This document shows, one piece after another, positions 56,734 to 64,000 of a stretch of 64,000 nucleotides of DNA; the stretch's first letter is position 1; each line of letters starts with the position of its first letter. The translations under genes were made by a program, and so were the position numbers. Source of the DNA: FEN-33 sp963768775 (GTDB taxonomy: Archaea > Thermoplasmatota > Thermoplasmata > Methanomassiliicoccales > UBA472); NCBI GenBank assembly GCA_963768775.1, contig CAVYIY010000005.1:124001-188000 (forward strand), read 5' to 3'. Below the pieces are notes generated by a model, which worked only from the letters and a program-made list of their open reading frames with translations, was not told the DNA's origin and did not search any database.

Positions 56734-58170
56734 ATGAAGTCGAGTTCGAGTATTACTGCGAATGTTATTTGGCCATCAGCTGGCTTTTCGACTATCAAGA
56801 AGATAACCATCGCGCTCGTTAGCGGAAGGACGGTTCGTTCAGACCTCGTTCATAAGGCGAGTGTTAGCAAAAGTGCAATGAATAATGCTTTACCTATAAT
56901 GCGAAATCTGCAAATCGTTCAATCAGAAGGGTACAGAAAAACCTCCCTCAAGTTGACGGAGGATGGGGAAGAACTTGCAACAGCATTGAAGAACAACAAC
57001 GAAGATGGATTGAATCTCATTGGAGAAAGATTGCTCAATAATTCCCCAGTCCTGAAATCGGCTAAATCAAGACTCGTTCAGAATCCGCAAATCAATTTGG
57101 AAATCCTTGGTCACCAATTGGCCGAGGAATTTGGAATGAGATGGGACCACTCAGGTACTTATAGAAATGTAGGCCAGCACTCAAAAAGTATTCTTATGAA
57201 TTTTGGGGCAATCCCACGAACTGGTATGAGATCTTCCAATGGAGGGTATATTGTGCCCAATAGGACCACATTGGTCCCATCGACATCAGCTGAAATGATT
57301 TTTGATTTCATTAAGAAACTTGACCGAGAACAGGCAAAGCCAATTGTGGGGAGTCTGGAACCAAGTTCAACAAAGACATATCGGTTAGGGCGATTCAAAT
57401 CACTTATCGACCTCGACCTTGTCGAATCACCATTGGGGGACAAATGTTTTCGCCTAACTGAAAGTGGATTGAGATTGAAGCGAGCAATCCAAAACGGGGA
57501 GGAATCACGAGTATTTGCTGAAATTATCTTTGAATTTCAGCCCTCCAAGGAGGTAATTCTTATTCTTTCAAATGCTAAACAGACATTCAATTCTACTGAA
57601 ATAGGCAACAATATCGCTGAATATAATGGTGCGAATTGGGGAAAGGAGACAAGCAGACAAGAAGGATTGCGATTCCTTTCTTGGCTTAGAACAGCTGGAA
57701 TTGCTCAACAAAATCATGAACCAGGCAAGTATCGAATAACGCTTGCCCCTGTTCTCTTTTCTGTTTCATATGTGTCAAAAGTTGTTCCTCCATTAGAAGT
57801 AAAGAAGATCGAAATGCCTGAACCTCCATTGCAACTAATTGTGAAAGACCATTTCGTTATGGACGAAAGGGAAATGATTAAAGAATTGGATAGATTCCTC
57901 ATAAAAGCAGGGGAAATACTCCATACGAACCCAAATGAAAGTGAAATTGGAGATTATTTCGCCGAAACAGGTAGAATATTAAATGCGATTGTTGAAATTG
58001 CTGAGAAAGAAAAGAAACAAGAATGGCTTGCGATTCATCTTCGAGACCTCACCGAGATCGTTTTAAGATTGAATAATTTGGAAATGCTCGAAGAAATGGT
58101 AACTTTCGCGTATCTATGGAAGAAGGTTTTAAAAGAGAATGATGATTATTATTCGAGAACACCGGGATAG
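56734..58170 (+). CDS. Winged-helix-repeat protein of unknown function
   Basis: A 478-residue protein I do not recognise by name. The N-terminal 120 residues form a winged helix (ITIALVSGRTVRSDLVHKAS, KSAMNNALPIMRNLQIVQSE, LTEDGEELATALKN). A second related unit occurs at about 215-260 (KTYRLGRFKSLIDLDLVESP, RLTESGLRLKRA). The C-terminal third is helical and acidic. GC content is low, as for the rest of the island. ATG 56734 is chosen; other ATGs at 56712 are out of frame. Neighbourhood suggests a defence or island-control role, but this is inference. Confidence 0.65.
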   Translation: MKSSSSITANVIWPSAGFSTIKKITIALVSGRTVRSDLVHKASVSKSAMNNALPIMRNLQIVQSEGYRKTSLKLTEDGEELATALKNNNEDGLNLIGERLLNNSPVLKSAKSRLVQNPQINLEILGHQLAEEFGMRWDHSGTYRNVGQHSKSILMNFGAIPRTGMRSSNGGYIVPNRTTLVPSTSAEMIFDFIKKLDREQAKPIVGSLEPSSTKTYRLGRFKSLIDLDLVESPLGDKCFRLTESGLRLKRAIQNGEESRVFAEIIFEFQPSKEVILILSNAKQTFNSTEIGNNIAEYNGANWGKETSRQEGLRFLSWLRTAGIAQQNHEPGKYRITLAPVLFSVSYVSKVVPPLEVKKIEMPEPPLQLIVKDHFVMDEREMIKELDRFLIKAGEILHTNPNESEIGDYFAETGRILNAIVEIAEKEKKQEWLAIHLRDLTEIVLRLNNLEMLEEMVTFAYLWKKVLKENDDYYSRTPG

Positions 58171-58235
58171 CGAAGATCGGTATCGCAGCCCTCTCATCGG
58201 TAGGCAGTTCGGGGGTTCAAATCCCCCTCCCGGTA
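58161..58235 (+). tRNA. tRNA-like sequence with degenerate anticodon arm
   Basis: The acceptor stem (ACCGGGA with TCCCGGT, 7 of 7), D arm (GCGA with TCGC; loop containing GGTA) and T arm (GGGGG-TTCAAAT-CCCCC) all fold, and position 73 would be A. The anticodon arm is 18 nt instead of 17 and only its outer three pairs (GCC with GGC) close. If read in the standard register the anticodon would be CAT, followed by C instead of a purine. It overlaps the 3' end of the winged-helix gene. Either a damaged or pseudo tRNA, or a tRNA with an inserted base. Confidence 0.5.
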
Positions 58236-58679
58236 CCTCTTTCCTTCTTTATCCCAGTGTCTCGAACGTCCTTGGAGCTGCCACTTCGAAGTTGCAGCCA
58301 CGAAGTCGAAAGCTCCCGGACTGTATACACTCAGGAACTAATGTGTCTTAAAGGGTTTGCGCTCATTCCTTCTATTGATTCTTAGTCGAAGCTGATATGA
58401 ATGAATGTTGATGGTGCAATCGATCATTATGATGAATTCTACCTTCAAATAAAGGATTATTATGATCTATTGAAACAAAACTGTATTACAATGGCATTAC
58501 ACGAATCAAATCTAAATCACAGTTGTCGATTAGAAACACGATGAATCGTTCGAACGTCCTTTTAGAGTGTTAACGATAAATAGAAAATCGAGAAGTATGA
58601 AAGTTGTACCTAAAGTCGGCTGTGGGTAGTTTCACTGTAATTGGCGATTTGAATAGCATCCTATGACCTTCAGCAGATT
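58236..58679. other. Intergenic region with repeats
   Basis: No gene seen in about 440 AT-rich bases. TCGAACGTCCTT occurs at 58262-58273 and again at 58550-58561. TTGTACCTAAAGTC at 58604-58617 matches the 14-mers upstream of pyrG with one mismatch. Confidence 0.4.
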
Positions 58680-58829
58680 ATGTGGTTGAAACCAAAGAAG
58701 CGAGAAGTTCTAGTCCTGAGAATGGTTGGCAAATGCCCAGAATGCGGAGCGGCTTTGTGGTCTGGATCGCAGAAATGCGGAAGATGTGGAAAATTGATCG
58801 AAAATAGATTTCATTTGGCTGGCAAATAA
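58680..58829 (+). CDS. Small zinc-ribbon protein (49 aa)
   Basis: From ATG 58680 to TAA 58829 the frame encodes a basic N-terminus (MWLKPKKREVLVLRMV) and GKCPECGAALWSGSQKCGRC, a compact two-CxxC zinc ribbon. It overlaps the end of the specificity-subunit gene on the other strand by 19 bp. Too short for family assignment; the spacing of the four cysteines makes chance unlikely. Confidence 0.5.
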   Translation: MWLKPKKREVLVLRMVGKCPECGAALWSGSQKCGRCGKLIENRFHLAGK

Positions 58830-59806
58830 GTCTCTATCGTTGGATTGGGGCGAATGCCCTTTCGAATCCTTTCAACCATCGAGTTCAACTCATCCCAGTA
58901 TGAACAAACACTCATGATCTCTCTGATTGCCAATTCATCAATCTCTCCTTTCTCGGTTGAAGGTAGTTGGATTTTGAAGTCCTTTAACTTCTCGTTGAAG
59001 CACTTACGGCCATACGAATACCTCCACGTTTCACGATTCAGCATATATTGAATGAAGATGAGAGTGGATAGCATAATTGTCTTCTTGGGCAAACAGACGG
59101 CGACGTCATCCTTGGCCGCAAAGGTATATGGATGGTATTTCGTGAGAAGAGGCCACGATCCATTGTAGGCGATAGTCAGGCATTGAGAATAGGTCTTATT
59201 CTTGGGCACCTCAACGAAGCCAACTATCCCATTGTTAATATTTCCGCAAGAAACTAAAGGCGTCTTACCTGGATGCAGCTCAGACGCATTATGGTAATCG
59301 CCCGAGTTCAAGTCGAAAATGGATTTTAGTGAGTGAAATTTGAATCGGCTTATTGATGGAGTAGCAGAGTTATTCTTCCTCTCTGGCAAAATATTGTGAA
59401 TGTCAGTCAGCCTTATTTTTGAGAATTGCTCGATTGGAAGCTGAATCGCCTTCAGTCTTGTAGGGGTGAGTTTTCTTCCAAAAGAAAAGCGCCATCTTGA
59501 ATTAGTAATAATACTGGCAATGAAAAATAGCTTTTCAAGTTCGATCTTTTGCTTTGGAATAAGAACGGTGATGTCATCTGGCACAGTCGAAAAATCGACG
59601 GTCTGAACGAAGGCATATCCAGCAACTCTTTCGACCGTTATTGCTGGTGCTTTAAAGCTCGGAGTAGCCTTTACAAAGCCAGTAACTCCATTGTTTTCGG
59701 TCGTTGCAGAAATTAGAGGAGTAGGACCAGCTTCAAAATCCTCGATATAGCCGCCTTTTCCCTTCTTTGGATAAAAAAGTTCATCAATCGTCGCCATGAA
59801 ATTCAT
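58811..59806 (-). CDS. DNA specificity subunit of a BcgI-like/type I-like system
   Basis: HsdS-type subunit of 331 residues with two target-recognition halves that resemble each other: PTPLISATTENNGVTGFVKA and KTPLVSCGNINNGIVGFVEV, each followed by a SRWRFSFGRKLTP or ETWRYSYGRKCFN segment. It would give sequence specificity to the enzyme encoded just upstream. Starts overlap: ATG 59806 lies inside the end of that gene, with an alternative ATG at 59797. Length is close to the 341-residue BcgI B subunit. Confidence 0.85.
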   Translation of the reverse strand: MNFMATIDELFYPKKGKGGYIEDFEAGPTPLISATTENNGVTGFVKATPSFKAPAITVERVAGYAFVQTVDFSTVPDDITVLIPKQKIELEKLFFIASIITNSRWRFSFGRKLTPTRLKAIQLPIEQFSKIRLTDIHNILPERKNNSATPSISRFKFHSLKSIFDLNSGDYHNASELHPGKTPLVSCGNINNGIVGFVEVPKNKTYSQCLTIAYNGSWPLLTKYHPYTFAAKDDVAVCLPKKTIMLSTLIFIQYMLNRETWRYSYGRKCFNEKLKDFKIQLPSTEKGEIDELAIREIMSVCSYWDELNSMVERIRKGIRPNPTIETYLPAK

Positions 59807-61640
59807 CTTCCTTTGCGCCTCTGATTAGGAACGCGACGTTGTCCCTGATAAGACTCTCTGCATCGAGCCTGATCTTCTCGGATGTAACAGGCTCATCGTC
59901 GAGATAGGCTTCAGGGCACAATTCAAACAGTTCATCCTCGTCATTTATCTCGATTGCCTTCTGCATTTGAGGTATATTTGGAACGCTAATGCTCGGGTCT
60001 ACCAGATATGATGCCAATATAGGTTTGAGCGTCTCCAAATCATTTGGTTCGCTTGGATTGGGGAGTCTCTTGCCTTTCTTCAGTTTATACCCATCATGGG
60101 CCGCTCGGAGCCATAACACCTTTTGATTGCCTTGTGGCACACCTTTTCTGATGAATACTCCTACAGTTATGACCCCCACTCCAGGTTGAAATAATTCTTG
60201 CGGAAAAGAAATCACGCATAATAGGCTATTCTCTTTTACCAGCCTTTTCCTCCAGCTAAGGTAGCCTCCTTTTTTAATCATGCATGAATAGGGCAGGACT
60301 GAAAACAGTAACCCCTCATCTTGCATTTGTTTCAAAGCCTGCTCTACGAAGAGAAATTCCTTCTTGTCGGTCTTCTTCTTTGGAAATGGCGGATTCATTA
60401 AGACCCTGGTAATTGGAGGAACCCGCTTTTCGGTTTCTTCATTAAGGTATTCAGCTCCGACTACTCCGTTTTTTGAAGACAGATTGAGATATTTGCGGAA
60501 ACAATTTCCTTCAATGATGTTGTTTTTGCCATCACCCCTGAAGATCATGTTGACTAACGCAAGAGCCACAATTGTATCCTGTTCTTCGATTCCGTACAAA
60601 CCGACCTTTCTGAACTCTTGGAAATCTCGATCATTTGCTTTCTTCTTGACCTCGTCGAAAGCGGCTACCAGGAAGCCTCCAGTTCCACAGGTTGGGTCAA
60701 GAACGAGGTCATTGGCGTTGATGTTTGTGACCTCTGCGGCGAGACGAGTTACGTGGCGAGGCGTAAGGACAATCCCTATCTCCTTTGCCCCATTGCCATA
60801 TTTCAGGAAGACCTCGTAAAATTTGCCGAGAACATCCTTTCCCGAACGCATTGCCGAATGGATGTTTAGTCCCAGCAGTTCCTGAGTGGTCTTAACAATT
60901 GCCGATTTTAGCTTTATGTGATTATCCTCACTTGATGGAAGGTCGATATGGATAAAGGGGGAGAATTCGGATTTATTCTCAGCTTTTAGCACAAGGTCTA
61001 CTCGTTGATTAATTTGGCTAACGAGTTCTGGTGGACTTAGATTCAAATCGACATCGGGCTTCCGCGTCATGGCTAGAAGGATCGCAGAAATGAACTTCGC
61101 CCTTGCATCTTTATGAATGGCGTTTTCATGAAGAATTCCATTGATCTCCTCAGCCGTTCTGAGAAAATCTTCTTCAGAAATCTCAATGTCCTTTATGTTG
61201 GCATCGTCGTTTTTTAGAACCTGCTCAATCTCGGTAGCAGAGAGTAAGGCGGTGACTTCTGAGTTATTCTCAGTAATTATTTCCCAGGATCCATTCACCA
61301 AATACCTGCTCGTTGCAATATATCCTTCTTCATCATTGCCAGCAATGCCAGTGCAAAAATGTGCTTTTATGAATTTGCTATTATTGATGTCATCGCAATA
61401 TCCTATGGCTTCCTTGATTGCTTTTTCGAGGAGAACGCGCTTACTTTTAGCTTCTATGACATAGAATTGGTTGTTTGAAATCTCAACGATGTTTTCAGGG
61501 ACTCCGCCTTTGAGTTGCTCTTTCAGATACCTGTTATTATTGCATTCGTTTTGTGTGAATATCTTCCCCTTCCAACCCTTTTTCGACCTCAGTTCCTTAA
61601 GGATATGAACGTAAGCATGAACTTCCGTGACCGAATTCAT
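59784..61640 (-). CDS. Fused nuclease-N6-adenine methyltransferase (BcgI A-like)
   Basis: A 618-residue enzyme. Residues about 40-90 hold a PD-(D/E)xK-like nuclease segment (NIVEISNNQFYVIEAKSKRV). The methyltransferase core has VLDPTCGTGGFLVAAF (AdoMet motif I) and RVLMNPPFPKKK (catalytic NPPF). HsdM-type helical domains lie between them. No separate helicase subunit (HsdR) exists on either side. The two-gene arrangement and sizes (618 and 331) match BcgI-type enzymes, which cut on both sides of their site. Its ATG overlaps the stop of a small gene upstream (ATGA). Confidence 0.85.
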   Translation of the reverse strand: MNSVTEVHAYVHILKELRSKKGWKGKIFTQNECNNNRYLKEQLKGGVPENIVEISNNQFYVIEAKSKRVLLEKAIKEAIGYCDDINNSKFIKAHFCTGIAGNDEEGYIATSRYLVNGSWEIITENNSEVTALLSATEIEQVLKNDDANIKDIEISEEDFLRTAEEINGILHENAIHKDARAKFISAILLAMTRKPDVDLNLSPPELVSQINQRVDLVLKAENKSEFSPFIHIDLPSSEDNHIKLKSAIVKTTQELLGLNIHSAMRSGKDVLGKFYEVFLKYGNGAKEIGIVLTPRHVTRLAAEVTNINANDLVLDPTCGTGGFLVAAFDEVKKKANDRDFQEFRKVGLYGIEEQDTIVALALVNMIFRGDGKNNIIEGNCFRKYLNLSSKNGVVGAEYLNEETEKRVPPITRVLMNPPFPKKKTDKKEFLFVEQALKQMQDEGLLFSVLPYSCMIKKGGYLSWRKRLVKENSLLCVISFPQELFQPGVGVITVGVFIRKGVPQGNQKVLWLRAAHDGYKLKKGKRLPNPSEPNDLETLKPILASYLVDPSISVPNIPQMQKAIEINDEDELFELCPEAYLDDEPVTSEKIRLDAESLIRDNVAFLIRGAKEDEFHGDD

Positions 61641-61792
61641 TTCTTATTCCCACCCTTCTTGATCCAATCACTTAATGCCTCTTCGCCCGCTTCCGACAAG
61701 TGGCCTTTCTTCATTCCCAGTCTATGTGACACTGCATCTCTGAACCCTTCATCCACATCATCGCTGACGACTAGGAGAATTTTTTTAGTCAA
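61637..61792 (-). CDS. Small protein (51 aa) leading the restriction-modification operon
   Basis: Starts at TTG 61792 and reads LTKKILLVVSDDVDEGFRDA then VSHRLGMKKGHLSEAGEEAL, ending KKGGNKK before TGA 61637, which overlaps the ATG of the methyltransferase gene. The pattern of a short strand plus two helices resembles ribbon-helix-helix regulators or antitoxins. Likely controls expression of the system (inference). A TATA-like GTTATATAATTGG lies at 61817-61829. Confidence 0.55.
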   Translation of the reverse strand: MTKKILLVVSDDVDEGFRDAVSHRLGMKKGHLSEAGEEALSDWIKKGGNKK

Positions 61793-61874
61793 GTAGACCA
61801 AATATATATGTGCATATCCAATTATATAACTATCTAGTTATGATGATAATGTGATATATGAATATCATCTTACT

Positions 61875-62039
61875 TTAATCAGTTATTGATGACTTGGTTT
61901 TGCGTCTTGGACTATCCCAATACGGGCTTTTACATTTAGGGCAGACGCGCGGCTTAGGCGGTTCGGCAACGATCTGTTTCGGAGCCCATTTGTGCTTGCA
62001 TCTAAGGCACTCGAATCCAGCCACCATGATTCTAGGCAT
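61875..62039 (-). CDS. Small zinc-ribbon protein (54 aa)
   Basis: From ATG 62039 (MPRIMVAGFECLRCKHKWAP) to TAA 61875, with a second CxxC in RVCPKCKSPYWDSPRRK. The CxxC-x-W and CPKCxSPYWD pattern is common in small archaeal proteins encoded near mobile genes. A TATA-like ATAATATATC about 25 bp upstream would give a leaderless mRNA. Function unknown. Confidence 0.6.
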   Translation of the reverse strand: MPRIMVAGFECLRCKHKWAPKQIVAEPPKPRVCPKCKSPYWDSPRRKTKSSITD

Positions 62040-62107
62040 GATGAATGAAGGTATGTACTCTATGATATATTATCTTTCGGTTGTCATTCGGTAGCCTGGT
62101 AGCAACC

Positions 62108-62142
62108 TTAATATATACCTAATGAGTATATACCTATTAGGT
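62108..62142 (+). promoter_or_regulatory. TATA box with overlapping operator-like inverted repeat before the SWIM transposase
   Basis: TTAATATATA (62108-62117) is a TATA element. ACCTAAT (62117-62123) and ATTAGGT (62136-62142) form a perfect inverted repeat around the predicted transcription start, and TATATACCTA occurs twice. The gene starts at 62150. The layout is that of an autorepressed promoter. Confidence 0.55.
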
Positions 62143-62149
62143 AAGAAAT

Positions 62150-63400
62150 ATGGCACACCTTGAAAAGACAACAAGAGAAGATCGCGCCAAGCTTATCGCG
62201 CGTAAAGCAAACTCGATTAATGAAGTTAAACCAGGCATATTCGCAGTCAAATCGCAAAGCGGAATAGGCGTATATCGAGTCGAGAATAATCGGGGCTGGA
62301 AATGCAATTGCCCAGATCATGTTACCAGGGGAGTCGATTGCAAGCATATCCTTGCGACTAGATATTACCTTGAAGCGCAGCACGAAACGCCGGAAGGTGT
62401 CGTTACGGAGAAGATTAGGCTGACCTACAATCAGGCTTGGTCAGCTTATAATTCAGCTCAGGAGGAAGAGGTAAGGCTCTTCGACAAGCTCCTGAGCGAA
62501 TTGGTTGAGGGGATACCGGAGCCAGAACAGGTGATGGGCCGTCCTCGATTGCCGCTCAATGAGCAGCTTTTCTGCTCAATCCAGAAAGTCTATTCCCAAT
62601 TGTCCAGTCGTCGCGCCCATAGCCTCTTCAAGAACGCCAATGAGAGAGGGCAGATCGGCCATGCGCCCCACTTCAACGCGCCATCCAAGCTGTTCAATCG
62701 GCCTGAGATCACGCCAATCCTCCATGAGCTGATAAGGCTCTCCGCCATGCCAGTTGCCGACATCGAGACGGACTTCGCAATCGATTCGACCGGATTTAGG
62801 ACAACGACGTTCAATGCATACCACGGAGAGAAGCACAACGTCAAGAGAAAGCAGAACTGGCTCAAGGCGCATATGTGCTGTGGAGTGAAGACCAACATTG
62901 TTACGAGCATTGAGGTAACAAATGAGTTTGGCGCGGATTCCGTCCAGTTCCAGCCCCTCCTTGCGAAGACGGCTGAGTCGTTCAAGATAAACGAGGTAAG
63001 CGCGGATATGGCCTATTCCTCACGCGCCAATTTGCAGGCCGTTGGCGACCTTGGAGGAGTCGCTTTCATCCCTTTCAAGAGCAACGTGAACGGTAAACCC
63101 ACTGGTTCGCCTTTGTGGAAGAAGATGTACCACTTCTTCCAGTACCACAGGGAAGAGTTCGAGGCGCACTACCATAAGCGGAGCAACGTGGAATCCACAA
63201 ACGCGGCCATTAAGCGGAAGTTTGGGGAGACGCTGAAATCGAAGAACCTGATTGCTCAAACTAACGAACTATTGGCTAAGATCGTGGCCTATAACCTCAC
63301 GGTGATAATCCACGAGATGTATGAGAATGGGGTGGAGCCGGACTTCCTGCACATACATCCTAATCCGGGCAACGACGCCTTAAGCGCGGATGCATCATAA
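62150..63400 (+). CDS. Transposase with N-terminal SWIM zinc finger
   Basis: A 416-residue protein. Residues 49-70 (WKCNCPDHVTRGVDCKHILA) are a SWIM zinc finger (CxC-xn-CxH). Residues about 200-400 form a DDE transposase domain: FAIDSTGFRTTTFNAYHGEK (first Asp), EVSADMAYSSRANLQAVGDL (second Asp), RSNVESTNAAIKRKFGET (Glu). This resembles IS4/IS5-type transposases. Short flanks show no obvious terminal repeats. The SWIM finger may add DNA-end or single-strand binding. Confidence 0.85.
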   Translation: MAHLEKTTREDRAKLIARKANSINEVKPGIFAVKSQSGIGVYRVENNRGWKCNCPDHVTRGVDCKHILATRYYLEAQHETPEGVVTEKIRLTYNQAWSAYNSAQEEEVRLFDKLLSELVEGIPEPEQVMGRPRLPLNEQLFCSIQKVYSQLSSRRAHSLFKNANERGQIGHAPHFNAPSKLFNRPEITPILHELIRLSAMPVADIETDFAIDSTGFRTTTFNAYHGEKHNVKRKQNWLKAHMCCGVKTNIVTSIEVTNEFGADSVQFQPLLAKTAESFKINEVSADMAYSSRANLQAVGDLGGVAFIPFKSNVNGKPTGSPLWKKMYHFFQYHREEFEAHYHKRSNVESTNAAIKRKFGETLKSKNLIAQTNELLAKIVAYNLTVIIHEMYENGVEPDFLHIHPNPGNDALSADAS

Positions 63401-63421
63401 ATAGGACGAAATAACACAACA

Positions 63422-63583
63422 TTACTTGGACATCGCGTCTTTCCATTGTTCCATCCATTTCCTATATGCCCATCTATGCAATTTGCATGCATTACGTTTT
63501 GGAATGCTGTGCGCATGAGGACATACTTCGTCGTCGGTGATCTCCAACTCTCCTTTCTTTAAAGATTCCACGAACCATGACAT
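63422..63583 (-). CDS. Small protein (53 aa), unknown
   Basis: ATG 63583 to TAA 63422 encodes MSWFVESLKKGELEITDDEV, then CPHAHSIPKRNACKLHRWAY and KWMEQWKDAMSK. The CPHAH and CKLH pairs could bind a metal. It lies downstream of two tandem 14-mers (63658-63691). No family recognised. Confidence 0.4.
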   Translation of the reverse strand: MSWFVESLKKGELEITDDEVCPHAHSIPKRNACKLHRWAYRKWMEQWKDAMSK

Positions 63584-63657
63584 CTTTTTTCGCCTTCTTT
63601 GTTCAATAGAAGCTTTTGAGGCTTACAACAACCTTCCGGGGTGATTCTCAATATCGG

Positions 63658-63691
63658 TTGCACCTAATGTCCATATTCCGCACCTAATGTC
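63658..63691. promoter_or_regulatory. Tandem 14-mers, second cluster
   Basis: TTGCACCTAATGTC (63658-63671) and CCGCACCTAATGTC (63678-63691), exactly 20 bp apart, match the pair at 56630 and 56650 in sequence, direction and spacing. A related word occurs inverted at 63704-63717 (CACTTTAGATGCAA). Confidence 0.5.
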
Positions 63692-63828
63692 CTCGTTCAT
63701 GGTCACTTTAGATGCAAAGCCCACGATGGCCAGAAGAGTACGTTGAGGCGCTCGTTGGCAAAGCGACTGCTAGTCTCGCGATTCTTCTGCTCCCTTTCTC
63801 GTGCAGACGAGCTGAGAAGAGGGGAAAG

Positions 63829-63914
63829 AAAAAAACTTAGATGGCGCTCGATGCAAACCTTTGGTGCTTGATGTCCTGCCAAGGAATTGGTGGGGAGGCA
63901 ACGAATGCCTCCCC
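63829..63914 (-). terminator. Hairpin and T-run after 16S rRNA
   Basis: GGGGAGGC (63892-63899) and GCCTCCCC (63907-63914) form a perfect 8-bp stem 10 bp after the mature 16S end. Further downstream, on the minus strand, lies TTTTTTT (63835-63829). The hairpin may be part of 16S processing and the T-run the terminator. Confidence 0.5.
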
Positions 63915-63924
63915 TTGGTCACGT

Positions 63925-64000
63925 AGGAGGTGATCCATCTGCAGGTTCCCCTACAGATACCTTGTTACGACTTAGCCCTCCTTGCTGAATCTCAGTTCGA
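63925..64000 (-). rRNA. rrs: 16S ribosomal RNA, 3' end only
   Basis: The minus strand reads GTCGTAACAAGGTATCTGTA, then GGGGAACCTGCAGATGGATC and ACCTCCT, the universal 3' end of 16S with the anti-Shine-Dalgarno CACCTCC. The gene continues past base 64000. Downstream of its end there is no tRNA-Ala or 23S gene in this window, which continues for 64 kb. Confidence 0.97.

Overview
The window is an archaeal chromosome segment, most probably from the Thermoplasmatota (a Methanomassiliicoccales-like or related lineage). Evidence: archaeal core genes (20S proteasome alpha subunit, exosome subunits Rrp4/Rrp41/Rrp42, aIF2-beta, SRP19, S8e, L37Ae, RNA polymerase subunit P, Pop5), TATA-box promoters with short or absent leaders, Shine-Dalgarno sites matching the CACCTCC end of 16S rRNA, and a 16S gene with no 23S gene following it. 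No gene specific to methanogenesis (mcr, mtr) is present, so the lifestyle is left open.

Region by region. 1-6.8 kb (minus strand): an hdr cluster, long HdrA - MvhD with a C-terminal helix-turn-helix - long HdrA - small CEGC protein. 6.9-9.4 kb: a foldback element, a CobW-type GTPase and a divergent aquaporin. 9.5-18.9 kb: tyrosyl-tRNA synthetase, then the archaeal exosome/proteasome superoperon on the minus strand (ftsZ, Pop5, psmA, SBDS, rrp4, rrp41, rrp42, L37Ae, rpoP, pcc1, prefoldin beta, DHH phosphoesterase). 19.1-24.7 kb: a compact two-gene Hdr (minimal HdrA plus an MvhD-HdrD fusion), a radical SAM protein, a NifX-like protein and a DUF134 regulator. 25.3-39.9 kb: a ten-gene hdr-mvh operon on the plus strand with almost every start overlapping or abutting the preceding stop. 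40-56.6 kb: housekeeping genes (three metallophosphoesterases, Nnr, SRP19, S8e, presenilin-type protease, ammonium transporter, sensor kinase, MFS transporter, aIF2-beta with a TRAM domain, CTP synthase), interrupted by an insertion sequence at 44-45.6 kb. 56.6-63.7 kb: an AT-rich accessory island with a winged-helix protein, a tRNA-like sequence, a BcgI-like fused restriction-modification system, several very small zinc-ribbon or regulator genes and a SWIM-domain transposase. The window ends in the 3' end of 16S rRNA.

How the genes work together: the three hdr clusters hold five HdrA assemblies (three long fused HdrA, one assembly split over two genes, one minimal HdrA), four MvhD-type genes plus one MvhD domain fused to HdrD, two HdrD-type (HdrC+HdrB) modules and one MvhG/MvhA [NiFe] hydrogenase pair. 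This is a toolkit for flavin-based electron bifurcation, in which H2 (and possibly other donors reaching MvhD) reduces a disulfide-type acceptor and ferredoxin together.

A striking feature is a very high density of +1 frameshifts in two blocks (about 11.8-16.1 kb and 34.5-39.7 kb) and sporadically elsewhere. They hit essential genes. I annotate each affected gene as one CDS and consider uncorrected sequencing insertions the likeliest cause.
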